Counted from the first letter of the stretch, positions 1-8,836 are shown. The stretch is 64,000 nt of DNA from Sandaracinus amylolyticus (GCF_000737325.1 NZ_CP011125.1:3100001-3164000), one strand, 5' to 3'. The notes: generated by a model from the letters alone, not told the origin. Program-made: numbers and translations.

Positions 1-744
1 GGCACGTACGCGCACCTCACGCCGGCGATCGAAGCGGACGCGCTGGGCAAGCTCGGGCTCACGCCGGAGACCGTCGCGACGCAGATCGTCCCGCGGGATC
101 GCCACGCGGTGCTCGCGAGCGCGATGGCGGTGGTCGCCGCGAGCGTCGAGCGCTTCGCGACGAACGTGCGCCACTGGCAGCGCACCGAGGTGCTCGAGGC
201 GGAGGAGCCGTTCGCGAAGGGCCAGAAGGGCTCGAGCGCGATGCCGCACAAGCGCAACCCGATCCTCAGCGAGAACCTCTGTGGCCTCGCGCGCGTGGTG
301 CGCGCGGCGGTGGTCCCGGCGCTCGAGAACGTGGCGCTCTGGCACGAGCGCGACATCAGCCACTCGTCGGTCGAGCGCATGATGATGCCCGACGCGACGG
401 CGACGCTCGCGTTCATGCTCGATCGCACCAAGCGCCTGATCGAAGGGCTCGTGGTCTATCCCGAGAACCTGAAGCGCAACCTCGAGAAGACGAACGGCCT
501 CTGGGCGAGCGAGGGCGTGCTGCTCGAGCTGGTGCACAAGGGGCTCGCGCGCCAGGCGGCGTACGTGCTCGTGCAGCGCAACGCGATGCGCGCGTTCGCG
601 GGCGAGGCGCCGTTCGTGACGCTGCTCGAGGCGGACGCGGACATCCGCGCGCACCTGAGCGCGGAGGAGATCCGCGCGCAGTTCGATCTGGGGCACGCGC
701 TCGCGCACTGCGATGTGATCATCGATCGGGCGCTCGCGAGCTAG
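1..744 (+). CDS. purB: Adenylosuccinate lyase, C-terminal part (5' end outside window)
   Basis: The reading frame is open from base 1 and ends at TAG 742-744; the start lies to the left. The fragment has the fumarase/aspartase-superfamily signature [11 protein letters not shown] (bases 229-261), whose serine lies on the mobile catalytic loop, followed by the C-terminal helical region with [12 protein letters not shown]. The family cleaves adenylosuccinate and SAICAR, giving AMP and AICAR with fumarate, in cytosolic purine synthesis. purC and purS lie about 7 kb downstream, so purine genes are loosely grouped here but not one operon. Identity is secure; only the N-terminal half is missing. Confidence 0.95.
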   Translation, partial: GTYAHLTPAIEADALGKLGLTPETVATQIVPRDRHAVLASAMAVVAASVERFATNVRHWQRTEVLEAEEPFAKGQKGSSAMPHKRNPILSENLCGLARVVRAAVVPALENVALWHERDISHSSVERMMMPDATATLAFMLDRTKRLIEGLVVYPENLKRNLEKTNGLWASEGVLLELVHKGLARQAAYVLVQRNAMRAFAGEAPFVTLLEADADIRAHLSAEEIRAQFDLGHALAHCDVIIDRALAS

Positions 745-758
745 CGCTTCGGCGTAGG

Positions 759-940
759 CGGGGGGTGGAGGGTCCGCCGCCCTGTGTGCTCCCGGGCTGC
801 TGTCATGAGAGGGCGCGAGCGTCGGGACGCGGTGGTCGCATCGCGGCGCGCGCTTCGCGCTCTGCCGCGATGCTTCGATCAGTCTCTGGTCGGCCCCGGC
901 GGCCCCCGTCGCACGAGGGCGTCGGACCCTCCACCCCCCG
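759..940. repeat. Long inverted repeat just after purB
   Basis: Bases 759-776 (cggggggtggagggtccg) are the exact reverse complement of 923-940. The pairing continues imperfectly inward (about 759-791 against 908-940), so transcripts could form a hairpin with arms of about 33 bases around a 115-base loop. There is no T-tract, so it is not a simple intrinsic terminator. It may be a small non-autonomous element or a 3'-end structure of purB. No target duplication is evident at its edges. No gene is supported inside it. Confidence 0.6.
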
Positions 941-1927
941 CCCGGTACCGCGGTTCTGCCGCCTCGCTGGGTTGGGGTGAGATGGCTCGCGACCGGTCCG
1001 CGCTTCGCCGCGGCCCGGACGCTCGCGGGTAGCATCGCGCTCCGCGCGTGTGCGCGCTGCGCGCGGGAATGGGAGCGCGATGCGCGAAGATGGGAACGCG
1101 CTGCGCGCGGGTGCAGGTTCCGGAAATTGTGAGCCGGGTTTTCCAGAAACTCTGAGCGCCTCGGTCTCGTCCTGATCGTCGTCCAAGGCGTTGTCTTCCG
1201 CCAAGTGCTTGGTGCGGATCGACGGGCCGTCGAGCTTGAGCAGGCGGCCTCTGTCGAGGATTCGATCGACGATGGCCTCGGCGAGGTCGTCGTCGTGCAA
1301 CACGGGTCCCCAGCGCTTCGGGTGCTTGTTGGTCGTGAAGACCATCGCGCGCTTCTTGATGTGTCGCTCGTTGACGACGTGGAAGAGCACGTTCGCGGCG
1401 TCATCGCCGTACGCGAGATAGCCGACCTCGTCGACGACGAGCACGTGCGGCTTCACGTAGCGCGCGAGCGCCTCGCGCAGCCGTCCCTCTCGGCTCGCGC
1501 ACGAGAGGTCGTCGATGAGCTCCGCGCAGTTCGCGAAGAGCGCGTCGAAGCCGTTCTGCATCGCGCGGTATGCGAGCGAGATCGCGAGGTGCGTCTTTCC
1601 GCGTCCGGTCTTGCCGAAGAGGATGACCGAGTTGCCCTCGGTCACGAAGTCGGGCGAGAGCAGCGAGCCGATGGTCGTCAGGCGCAGCGTCGACTGATAC
1701 GAGAAGTCGAACTCCTCGACGGTGCGCAAGAAGGGCAGCTCCGCGGCGCGCACCGCGCGCATCAAGCGCGTGCCGCGACGATGCGCGATCTCCTCGCTGA
1801 AGATCGTCTGAAGCAGCTGCTCGTACGACCACTCTTCGGTCTCGGCGCGGCGCACGAGGTCACGCCAGACGCGACGCGTGTTCGCGAGCGACAGACGCTT
1901 GAGCAGCGGGTCGAGGTCGCTGCTCAT
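803..1927 (-). CDS. istB: IS21-family helper ATPase IstB, frame running past the IS end
   Basis: IstB is the AAA+ helper of the IstA transposase and acts in target selection and strand transfer. A Walker A motif GKTGRGKT lies at residues 105-112 and a Walker B VLVVDEVGYL around 162-171. The ATG at 1927 overlaps the istA stop. Family members are about 250-270 residues long; here residues 1-272 are encoded inside the element, but no stop occurs before the left end at 1112, so translation would continue about 102 residues into flanking DNA and stop at 803. The extra Arg/Pro-rich tail is therefore host-derived and unlikely to be functional. I infer that a stop codon was lost or never present in this copy. 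Confidence 0.9.
   Translation of the reverse strand: MSSDLDPLLKRLSLANTRRVWRDLVRRAETEEWSYEQLLQTIFSEEIAHRRGTRLMRAVRAAELPFLRTVEEFDFSYQSTLRLTTIGSLLSPDFVTEGNSVILFGKTGRGKTHLAISLAYRAMQNGFDALFANCAELIDDLSCASREGRLREALARYVKPHVLVVDEVGYLAYGDDAANVLFHVVNERHIKKRAMVFTTNKHPKRWGPVLHDDDLAEAIVDRILDRGRLLKLDGPSIRTKHLAEDNALDDDQDETEALRVSGKPGSQFPEPAPARSAFPSSRIALPFPRAARTRAERDATRERPGRGEARTGREPSHPNPARRQNRGTGRGVEGPTPSCDGGRRGRPETDRSIAAEREARAAMRPPRPDARALS
941..1111. other. Gene-free stretch left of the IS element, ending in 21-bp repeat units
   Basis: I see no convincing gene here apart from the read-through tail of istB on the minus strand. Bases 1069-1089 and 1090-1110 are two 21-bp units of the form atggga-N-cgcg; the same unit recurs three times right of the insertion sequence (3592-3654). 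The element therefore split one tandem array. The array could be read as a Cys/Arg-rich heptapeptide repeat (MGARCAK-like), but no start site or conserved context supports translation. Confidence 0.6.
1107..1111. repeat. Left copy of the 5-bp target duplication (gcggg)
   Basis: It matches 3586-3590 exactly and abuts the TG end of the IS21-family element. Because the element sits in a repeat array, some similarity of the flanks is expected by ancestry, but the exact 5-bp match lies directly at both borders. Confidence 0.8.
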
Positions 1928-3585
1928 CGCGCACCTCGCTTGCGTTCCGCGCGCGGCGTTCGCTTCTTCGCGACGTGCGCTCGCGGAGCGCGCGGTTGCG
2001 CCTCGCGCGTGCGGTCGAGCTCGCGCTCGTCCTTCGCGCGGTCGCTCGATGAAAGTGCTTCACCCACCGCGCTGATGGTCAGCGTGCCTCGTGCGACGGC
2101 GCGAGAGATCGCAGCGCGCATCGCGTCGTCGTCGTGCTCTTCGTAGAGCGCGTAGAGGCGCTCGACGTGCTCGGCAGAGCGCGTCGGCGCCCGATGCGTG
2201 AGCGCCGTGAGCAGGGCGAGCGCGTCGGGTCCGAGCCGAAGCAGCTGCTCGCGCTTTTCGTAGAGGCGCGCTCGCGCGCCGTGCACTGCAGCGAGCTTGT
2301 CGGCGCGATGCTCCGGCAGCGACGCGGGCGGGTCGCCAGGCTTGCCGCGCGCGTGCTCGACCTCGTGGCGACCGGCGACAATGCGCAGTCGATCTTCGTA
2401 GACGAACGCAGTGCCGGGCACGTTCGCGGCTTGCGGCGGCATCGAGTACGCGCGCCCTTCGAACATGACTTCCGCAGTGGGCCCGACGAACACCGGTACG
2501 CGCATCGCGAGAGTTTCCGGAGTCAGGCGCACCGGCCGCAGACGCGGCAGCTCCTGCTGCCGACGCGCTTCCGGAATCTCTGCGGTCGCGCGATTCGGCG
2601 TCTCGAAATTCACCTGACGCACCCACGCGGCGAGCTGCGCCTCGAGGTCTCGTTCATCGGCGAACATGCGCCACTTGAAGAACGAGCTCTTCACCCACTT
2701 CACCAGCTGCTCGACCGAGCCCTTCTGATTGCCGCTGCGCGGCGCGCACATCTCGGCGCCCACGCCGAGCTCGAGCATCACCTCGGCGAACGTCGTGTTG
2801 AACTGCTCGACCTCGCGACCGGGACCGCTCTTGGTCACGATCGTGCGCGGTCGATCGAACACGGCGAGCAGCGGCACGCCGCCGAACTCCCTGAAGTGCT
2901 TCACGAGCGTGCGCACCAGCGTCTCGACGCGCTCGTTCGGCACGAGCGTGACTGCCACGAAGCGCGAGTACTTCAGGCGCGACGCGAAGAAGTGAACGCG
3001 CTTCTTCGTGCCATCGACGAAGCGAACGTCGACGTGCCCGAAGTCGTGCTGCGAGGACTCGCCCGGCAGTCCTTCGAACCGAACGACGGGCGCGGTACGC
3101 GCAGGACGAGCGGACGCGACGAGCGAATAGAACGCGCTCTTGCCGCCGCCGTAGCCCTTCTCCAGCGCGCGCCGAAGCAGCTCCTGCGTCGGCAGATCCG
3201 GCTCCTCCTCGAGCCAAGCGCGCACGTCATCGGCGAACGGTGCGGCCTTCGACGGCCGACCGATCCCGCGCTTGCGATGCTCGGCGCGATCATCGACGTG
3301 CTCGACGGGCGCCTCGTCGCGAATGCGCTTGATCGTCGCGACCGACACACCGGTCCGCTCCGCGATCGCGTCGAGCGGGATCGCGACCGAGAGCAAGACC
3401 TGGATCTCGTGGCGCTTGAGCAGAGGAAGCATGTCCTCCGCGCCGCGCCCATCGCGTCCACTCACCGCCACCGTTCCGAACAGCATGGCGCCCATCGCCA
3501 TCGCCAGCAGGGTCATCCTCGCTCCCTCCTCCGAGGGAGCTCAGATTTTCCGGAACGCTTCAGCTCAGATTTTCCGGAACCACCA
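1112..3585 (-). mobile_element. Complete IS21-family insertion sequence, 2474 bp
   Basis: The element begins TG and ends CA, carries istA and istB on the minus strand with a 4-bp ATGA overlap, and is flanked by the 5-bp direct repeat gcggg (1107-1111 and 3586-3590). Each end carries two copies of a roughly 20-bp sequence related to ggttccggaaaatctgagc: left at 1116-1135 and 1139-1157, right (reverse complement) at 3562-3581 and 3538-3556. Paired subterminal repeats, two overlapping genes and a 4-8 bp target duplication are typical of IS21. The exact duplication and intact genes suggest a fairly recent insertion. Confidence 0.9.
1924..3516 (-). CDS. istA: IS21-family transposase IstA
   Basis: The 530-residue protein has an N-terminal helix-turn-helix (about residues 45-67) and a DDE integrase core: D158 in SQHDFGHVDV, D221 in LLAVFDRPRT and E269 in GNQKGSVEQLV. 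It catalyses cleavage and joining of the IS ends together with IstB. The ATG at 3516 is preceded by a good GGAGGGAG ribosome site. A start at 3432 (MLPLLKRHEIQ) would resemble most relatives better but has GGAGG only two bases away. The stop overlaps the istB start by 4 bp, indicating coupled translation. Confidence 0.93.
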   Translation of the reverse strand: MTLLAMAMGAMLFGTVAVSGRDGRGAEDMLPLLKRHEIQVLLSVAIPLDAIAERTGVSVATIKRIRDEAPVEHVDDRAEHRKRGIGRPSKAAPFADDVRAWLEEEPDLPTQELLRRALEKGYGGGKSAFYSLVASARPARTAPVVRFEGLPGESSQHDFGHVDVRFVDGTKKRVHFFASRLKYSRFVAVTLVPNERVETLVRTLVKHFREFGGVPLLAVFDRPRTIVTKSGPGREVEQFNTTFAEVMLELGVGAEMCAPRSGNQKGSVEQLVKWVKSSFFKWRMFADERDLEAQLAAWVRQVNFETPNRATAEIPEARRQQELPRLRPVRLTPETLAMRVPVFVGPTAEVMFEGRAYSMPPQAANVPGTAFVYEDRLRIVAGRHEVEHARGKPGDPPASLPEHRADKLAAVHGARARLYEKREQLLRLGPDALALLTALTHRAPTRSAEHVERLYALYEEHDDDAMRAAISRAVARGTLTISAVGEALSSSDRAKDERELDRTREAQPRAPRAHVAKKRTPRAERKRGAR

Positions 3586-3999
3586 GCGGGAATGGGAGCG
3601 CGCTGCGCGAAGATGGGAACGCGCTGCGCGCGGATGGGAGCGCGATGCGCGCGAGGACGACCCGCTTCCTCTCTGCTCGTGCGCGCGCGGCGGACGCGTC
3701 GCGTCGATGGGCACGCACATCGTCGTGGTGTTCCTTCTCCTCCTGCCCTCCTCAGAAATTCTCGTCGTGCGAGCTCGGCGGACGCGTCGCGTCGACGGGC
3801 ACGCACATGGCCGTGGTGTTCCTCGCCCTTCCTGCGCTCCCGAGCGGCCCGGGCTCCTGCGCTCCTCGATGGATGGCGCGCCGTGTGCTCGTGCGAGAGG
3901 CCGACGCTGCGATCGAGCCGGAGCGAGCTCCGGGCTGTGGCGGGAGGCCGCAGCAGGGGAGGGACAGCGTGACCTCACCGCGCAGCGTCGGAGGAGCCG
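3586..3999. other. Gene-free stretch with two repeat types, right of the IS
   Basis: Bases 3586-3590 are the right target duplication. Three 21-bp units continue the interrupted array (3592-3612, 3613-3633, 3634-3654). A different 48-bp direct repeat with a few mismatches follows at 3688-3735 and 3776-3823, starting cggcggacgcgtcgcgtcga. No gene is supported. The last 150 bases must hold the promoter of the TPR gene that starts at 4000, but I cannot point to clear -10/-35 boxes. Confidence 0.65.
3688..3823. repeat. 48-bp direct repeat, two copies 88 bp apart
   Basis: Copies at 3688-3735 and 3776-3823 share cggcggacgcgtcgcgtcga and the ending gtggtgttcct, with four or five differences between. 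Their function is unknown. They lie next to the IS21 insertion and a separate 21-bp array, so the locus has accumulated repeats. Confidence 0.7.
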
Positions 4000-4806
4000 A
4001 TGCACCGCTTCGCCCGACGATTCGCCGTCCTCGCGCTGTCTTGCAGCGTGATCACAGCCGTGCTCGCGGATGCGAGCAGCGCCGACGCTCAACGCCGCCG
4101 ACGCCCCTCGGGGCGCGCGCGCGACGCGCAGACCCAAGCCCAAGAGCAGCAACGCGAGGGCGTCGATCCGCGGCTCGACGAGGAAGCGCGACAGCTCTTC
4201 CTCGCAGGGCAGACCGCGTACGACGCGGGCCGCTACGAGGCCGCGCTCGACTACTTCACGCGCGCCCACGCGCTGAGCGGGCGGCCGGGGCTGCTCTTCA
4301 ACATCGCGTCGGCCTCGGAGCGCCTGCGCCGCGACGACGAGGCGCTGCGCGCGTACGAGGACTACCTCCGCGCGATGCCCGACGCGCCGAACCGCGAGTT
4401 CGCGCAGCAGCGCATCGCCTTCTTGCGCGAGCAGATCGCGGCCGACGCGCGCCTGCGCGAAGCAGCGCAGCGTGCCCAGGGGAGCGACGTGCGCATCGAC
4501 GCGCGCGAGGAGGACGACGCGGCGGCTCCGTCGGGCGCGCCGCGCGTGCGCGCTGCCGAGCCTCGGCCTGTCGGGGAGCCCACGATCGCGCCGGGCGCGC
4601 TCGCGATCGAAGAGCAGCGCGACGATCGCGACGGCGGCGACATCACGGACGAGTGGTGGTTCTGGACGCTGGTCGGCGTCGCGGTGGTGGGCACGGGCGT
4701 CGGCGTGGGCGCCGCGATCGCGGCCGCGACCGACGGAGGCTCGGGCCCGCCGGTCGAGGGCGACTTCGGTCCGGGCGGCGTGATCGTCGCGCTGGAGGCG
4801 TTCTGA
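4000..4806 (+). CDS. Exported TPR protein with C-terminal membrane segment
   Basis: The 268-residue protein starts with a signal peptide (MHRFARRFAVLALSCSVITA, likely cleaved after about residue 30), has an Arg/Gln-rich stretch, then one or two tetratricopeptide units (EARQLFLAGQTAYDAGRYEA, followed by LLFNIASASERLRRDDEALR), an acidic linker, and a hydrophobic Gly/Ala-rich segment (WWFWTLVGVAVVGTGVGVG) near the C-terminus. Such proteins are common in Myxococcota envelopes as scaffolds. Its stop shares one base (TGATG) with the next gene, a MopE-repeat lipoprotein, so they are translationally coupled. The precise role is unknown. Confidence 0.85.
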   Translation: MHRFARRFAVLALSCSVITAVLADASSADAQRRRRPSGRARDAQTQAQEQQREGVDPRLDEEARQLFLAGQTAYDAGRYEAALDYFTRAHALSGRPGLLFNIASASERLRRDDEALRAYEDYLRAMPDAPNREFAQQRIAFLREQIAADARLREAAQRAQGSDVRIDAREEDDAAAPSGAPRVRAAEPRPVGEPTIAPGALAIEEQRDDRDGGDITDEWWFWTLVGVAVVGTGVGVGAAIAAATDGGSGPPVEGDFGPGGVIVALEAF

Positions 4807-6689
4807 TGCGCGCCCGTCTCGCGCTGCTGTGCGCCGCGATCGCGCTGGTCGCGTGCACGTCCGAGGACGACGACGCGACGCGCGTCGTGGTGACGATCGA
4901 CGCCGATGAGACGATGCGCGCGCAGGTCGCGTCGCTGCGGCTGCGCGTCGACCCCGACTCGCAGGGCGGCGAGGCGACGTTCGATCAGACGCTCGCCGCG
5001 CGCAGCTTCGACTGGCCGGCGCGCACGACGGTGGTGCCGCGCGAAGGGGACGCGTCGCGCACGTACCTCGTCGAGGCGATCGCGCTCGACCCGTCGGGCG
5101 CCCCGCTCGTGATCGCGCGCGCGATCAGCGGCTTCGTGCCGGGCGAGACGCGCGAGCTGCGCATCGAGCTGACGGCGGCGTGCCTCGGCGTCGAGTGCGC
5201 GGCGGAGGCCACGTGCGCTGCGGGCCAGTGCGTCGACGCGCGCATCGCCGCCGCGTCGCTGCCGCGCTTCGGCCAGACCGGCATGGACGCCGGCGTCGAC
5301 GACGCGGGCACCGATCCCGACGGCGGCGTCGACGCGTGCACGCCGGCCGCGACCTACGCCGACGAGGACGGCGACGGCTTCGGCGATCCCGCGACGCTCG
5401 AGACGAGCTGCACGGTGCCCGACGGTCGCGTGACGCGCGCGGGAGACTGCGACGACACGTGCGACACGTGCCGGCCCGAGGGCGTCGAGGTGTGCGACGG
5501 CGAGCGCGACGAGGACTGCGACGGCACCGCCGACGAGGGCTGCGCGTGCACGACCGGTGCGTCGCGTGCGTGCCCCGGCGCGAGCGACGTCGGCGAGTGC
5601 GTCGCGGGCACGCAGCGCTGCGTCGAGGGCACGTGGAGCGTGTGCGGCGATCGCGTCGACCCGCTGCCCGAGACGTGCGACGGCGGCGACGAGGACTGCG
5701 ACGGTCGCGTCGACGAAGGCCTGCAGCGCGCGTGTGAAGGCGCGTGCGGCACCGGCACCGAGACGTGCCGCGCGGGCGAGTGGCAAGGCTGCACGGTGCG
5801 CGCGCCGCGCGCCGAGACGTGCAACGGGATGGACGACGACTGCGACGGCAGCACCGACGAGGGCGTGCAGTCGACGTTCTATCGCGACGCCGACGCCGAC
5901 ACGTACGGCGCGGCGACGCAGACCGCGCTCGGGTGCCGCGCGCCGGCCGGGTACGTGACGCGCGCCGGCGACTGCGACGACACGTGCCGCACGTGTCGCC
6001 CGGGTGGACGCGAGACCTGCGACGGTCGTCTCGACGAGGACTGCAACGGCACCGTCGATCAGGGCTGCGCGTGCACCGCGGGCGCGACGCGCGCGTGCCC
6101 GGGCGGCGTCGACACCGGCGAGTGCAGCGCGGGCACGCAGACGTGCACCGGCGGCACGTGGGGCACGTGCACGGGCGCGGTCGAGCCCGCGGCCGAGACC
6201 TGCAACGCGCGCGACGACGACTGCGACGCGCGCGTCGACGAGGGCGTGCAGCGCGCGTGCGGGCCGATGACGGAAGTCGGCGTCTGCCGGCGCGGCACCC
6301 AGGCGTGCAGCGCGGGCGCGTGGGGCACGTGCAGCGGCGCGGTGAGCGCGGGCACCGAGAGCTGCAACGCGCTCGACGACGACTGCGACGGCACGACCGA
6401 CGAAGGCGTGCGCACGACGTTCTACGCGGATGCCGACGACGACGGCTACGGCGTGACGTCGAGCGCGATCCAGGCGTGCATGCGCCCGAGCGGCTACGCG
6501 ACGCAGGGCGGCGACTGCGACGATGCGCGCGACGACGTGCGACCGGGCGCGACCGAGACCTGCGACGGGATCGATCAGGACTGCGACGAGCGGGTCGACG
6601 ACGGCATCACGTGCATGCCCGACGCGGGCGCGCGCGACGCCGGCACGAGCACCGGGGTGATGGACGCCGGCGTGCCCGACGACGAGTGA
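4806..6689 (+). CDS. Lipoprotein with seven MopE-like Cys/Asp repeats
   Basis: The 627-residue protein starts at the ATG overlapping the previous stop; a lipoprotein signal with lipobox LVAC ends at Cys 17. An N-terminal beta-rich region of about 150 residues precedes an Asp/Gly-rich linker (GMDAGVDDAGTDPDGG). Seven copies of a CDG-x-D-x-DCDG-x-x-DEG motif follow, interspersed with other Cys-rich units. The motif is the putative metal-binding (MopE-type) module found in secreted myxobacterial proteins; Ca or Cu binding is a family hypothesis, not shown here. The tail is Asp/Ala/Gly-rich. It is probably a surface protein; partner and ligand are unknown. Confidence 0.85.
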   Translation: MRARLALLCAAIALVACTSEDDDATRVVVTIDADETMRAQVASLRLRVDPDSQGGEATFDQTLAARSFDWPARTTVVPREGDASRTYLVEAIALDPSGAPLVIARAISGFVPGETRELRIELTAACLGVECAAEATCAAGQCVDARIAAASLPRFGQTGMDAGVDDAGTDPDGGVDACTPAATYADEDGDGFGDPATLETSCTVPDGRVTRAGDCDDTCDTCRPEGVEVCDGERDEDCDGTADEGCACTTGASRACPGASDVGECVAGTQRCVEGTWSVCGDRVDPLPETCDGGDEDCDGRVDEGLQRACEGACGTGTETCRAGEWQGCTVRAPRAETCNGMDDDCDGSTDEGVQSTFYRDADADTYGAATQTALGCRAPAGYVTRAGDCDDTCRTCRPGGRETCDGRLDEDCNGTVDQGCACTAGATRACPGGVDTGECSAGTQTCTGGTWGTCTGAVEPAAETCNARDDDCDARVDEGVQRACGPMTEVGVCRRGTQACSAGAWGTCSGAVSAGTESCNALDDDCDGTTDEGVRTTFYADADDDGYGVTSSAIQACMRPSGYATQGGDCDDARDDVRPGATETCDGIDQDCDERVDDGITCMPDAGARDAGTSTGVMDAGVPDDE

Positions 6690-6694
6690 TCCGA

Positions 6695-6735
6695 GGCTGC
6701 GGCGCGGGCGATCAGCGAACGTCCGCGCCGCAGCC
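6695..6735. terminator. 13-bp hairpin between two convergent genes
   Basis: Bases 6695-6707 (ggctgcggcgcgg) pair perfectly with 6723-6735. The 15-base loop contains the stop codon (6712-6714) of the minus-strand gene, so one arm codes for its last residues. It probably ends transcription of both convergent genes; no T-tract is present. Confidence 0.55.
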
Positions 6736-7722
6736 GGGGCACTTCGGGATCCCGCGCGGGAAGGGCGCGCGGCACGCGTGGCAGATCACGCGCCCGCCGA
6801 TCGAGTGCTCGGCGATGACGACCATCGCGGGATGACGCGCCTCGAGCTCGCGCGTGCTCATCTTCGCGCCCTCGGCGGGCGGGGACCAGACGAGATCGCC
6901 GGCGATCATCTCGTGCGGCTGCACGCTGCGCAGGCCGCGCAGCGCGATCGCGAGATCGTTCGCGTCGTTCGCCTGCACGTCGACGAGCTCGCGCGAGGCA
7001 GCGACGATCACGGTGATCACCACCGCGCCCTCGGCGGGGTGCGCGCTGGGATCCGCGATGCCCGACGCGTCCGACGTGATCGCGGCCCGCGCTCCGTCGG
7101 CGAGCGAGCGGAAGTGGTGCTCGGCGTCGGGCGGCGACATCGGGTGGAAGTTCGAGACCTCCGCGCGCAGCCACGCGACGCGCGCTTCGTCGAGCGCCTG
7201 CGCGATCGCGGCGACGTGCTTCACGAGCCCGGGCTTCTTGCGCGCGTCGGCGCCCTTCGCGAGCTCGAGGTAGCGCTTGCGCACGAACGCGCGCGCACGC
7301 CAGTCGATCGCGATGCGCACCGCGGTGATGTCGACCTGGTTCCAGAGCGGCGAGCCCGCGGCGGGCGGGCGGCCGAACGGCATGCCGGCGTCGCCCGCGC
7401 TGCGCCGCGAGCCGCGCACGAGGAGCCACGCGCCGCCCGCGAGCACGACGATGATCAGCGTCGGGATCGGCCCGACGGTCACGAGCAGCACGCGGATGAG
7501 CATGAAGACGAGGTACGCGGCGCCCCCACCGTCGTCGTCCGACGAGCTCCCACCACCGCCGCCGCCACCGCTCCCGCCGCCGCCCCAGTTGCCGCCGCCG
7601 AAGCTGCCGCCGGTGCCCTGCGCGAGCGCGCTCTCGGGCCAGAAGAGCAGCGCGAACGCGGCGATCAGCGCCGCGAGCCAGAGCGCCCACGAGCGCGTCG
7701 TGATCCCTCGCATCGGGCGCAT
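6712..7722 (-). CDS. DUF1517-like membrane protein with C-terminal zinc ribbon
   Basis: The 336-residue protein (start ATG 7722; a second ATG at 7713 is equally possible) has a signal or anchor segment, a Gly/Ser-rich run ([13 protein letters not shown]), a second membrane segment ([20 protein letters not shown]), then a soluble domain. The domain ends with a pattern like the DUF1517 C-terminus ([20 protein letters not shown], then E-x-x-x-RHPAM). A CxxC...CxxC zinc ribbon ([19 protein letters not shown]) caps the C-terminus, which I do not know from ordinary DUF1517 proteins. It diverges from purC with 52 bp between starts. The function is unknown; family assignment is by motif memory. Confidence 0.75.
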   Translation of the reverse strand: MRPMRGITTRSWALWLAALIAAFALLFWPESALAQGTGGSFGGGNWGGGGSGGGGGGGSSSDDDGGGAAYLVFMLIRVLLVTVGPIPTLIIVVLAGGAWLLVRGSRRSAGDAGMPFGRPPAAGSPLWNQVDITAVRIAIDWRARAFVRKRYLELAKGADARKKPGLVKHVAAIAQALDEARVAWLRAEVSNFHPMSPPDAEHHFRSLADGARAAITSDASGIADPSAHPAEGAVVITVIVAASRELVDVQANDANDLAIALRGLRSVQPHEMIAGDLVWSPPAEGAKMSTRELEARHPAMVVIAEHSIGGRVICHACRAPFPRGIPKCPGCGADVR

Positions 7723-7774
7723 CGTACACCCCCTTTCGCGCCCAGGTTCCTCTGCTAGTCTCCGCGCCGCCGCG

Positions 7775-8761
7775 ATGCCCATCGACACCGACACGCTGCG
7801 CAAGGGCCTCGAGCTCACGCTCGACGCGACCGACCTCGGAGGCCCGCCGCCGCGCGGCCTCGGCACGAAGTACGAGGGCAAGGTCCGCGACAATTACCTG
7901 CCCGGCGACGGTCGCCGCATCCTCGTCACGACCGACCGCATCAGCGCGTTCGATCGCGTGCTCGGCACGCTGCCCTTCAAGGGCCAGGTGCTCAACCAGC
8001 TCGCGGCGTGGTGGTTCGATCAGACGAAGGACGTCGCGTCGAACCACGTGCTCTCGATCCCCGATCCGAACGTCACGATCGGCATCGACTGCCGCCCGCT
8101 CGAGGTCGAGCTCGTCGTGCGCGCGTACCTCACCGGCGTCACGTCGACGAGCATCTGGACGCACTACGCGAAGGGCGCGCGCACGTTCTGTGGGCACGCG
8201 CTCCCCGACGGGCTCGCGAAGAACGACGCGCTGCCCGCGCCGATCCTCACGCCGAGCACGAAGGCGGAGAAGGGCGGCCACGACGTGAGCGTGTCGCGCG
8301 ACGAGCTGCTCGCGATGGGCCGGGTGAGCGCGGAAGAATTCGATCGCGCATCGCAGCTCGCGCTCGCGCTGTTCCGCCGCGGCCAGGAGCTCTGCGCGAA
8401 GCGCGGGCTGATCCTCGTCGACACGAAGTACGAGATGGGCGTCGACCCGAGCGGGCGCATCGTCGTGATCGACGAGATGCACACGCCCGACTCGTCGCGC
8501 TACTGGTTCCGCGAGAGCTACGAGGAGCGCCGCGCGCGGGGCGAGGAGCCCGAGAGCTTCGACAAGGAGTACGTGCGTCGCTGGCTCGCGGCGCAGGGCT
8601 GGACCGGCGACGGCCCGATGCCGCCGATCCCCGACGAGGTGCGCATCGAAGCGTCGCGCCGCTACGTCGAGGCGTGCGAGACGATCATGGGCCGCGCGTT
8701 CGTGCCCGACCTCGAGGACCCGCAGGTGCGCTTGCGCCGCAACCTCGGCCTCACGCGGTAG
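7775..8761 (+). CDS. purC: SAICAR synthetase
   Basis: The 328-residue enzyme makes SAICAR from CAIR, aspartate and ATP in cytosolic purine synthesis. Visible motifs are [20 protein letters not shown] near the N-terminus, [14 protein letters not shown], the central [12 protein letters not shown], and [11 protein letters not shown] followed by [15 protein letters not shown] (nucleotide and substrate loops). At 328 residues it is the longer form rather than the roughly 240-residue form. The ATG at 7775 gives the expected N-terminus; no strong ribosome site is visible. purS follows 75 bp downstream. Confidence 0.96.
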   Translation: MPIDTDTLRKGLELTLDATDLGGPPPRGLGTKYEGKVRDNYLPGDGRRILVTTDRISAFDRVLGTLPFKGQVLNQLAAWWFDQTKDVASNHVLSIPDPNVTIGIDCRPLEVELVVRAYLTGVTSTSIWTHYAKGARTFCGHALPDGLAKNDALPAPILTPSTKAEKGGHDVSVSRDELLAMGRVSAEEFDRASQLALALFRRGQELCAKRGLILVDTKYEMGVDPSGRIVVIDEMHTPDSSRYWFRESYEERRARGEEPESFDKEYVRRWLAAQGWTGDGPMPPIPDEVRIEASRRYVEACETIMGRAFVPDLEDPQVRLRRNLGLTR

Positions 8762-8836
8762 ACGCTCTCCGGAGCGTCGCGACCCGACACCGTGCGTTCT
8801 CGTCGAGACTCCAACGAAACCTCCGGAGAGGCGGAA

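Noticed and set aside
3645-4805. N-terminal extension of the MopE-repeat lipoprotein back to 3645
   Set aside because: The extension is Arg-rich shadow of the TPR gene; the lipoprotein signal begins exactly at ATG 4806.
8761-8778. gacgct-ctccgg-agcgtc palindrome after purC as a terminator
   Set aside because: The stem is only 6 bp and no T-run follows; purS is close and same-strand, so read-through is expected.
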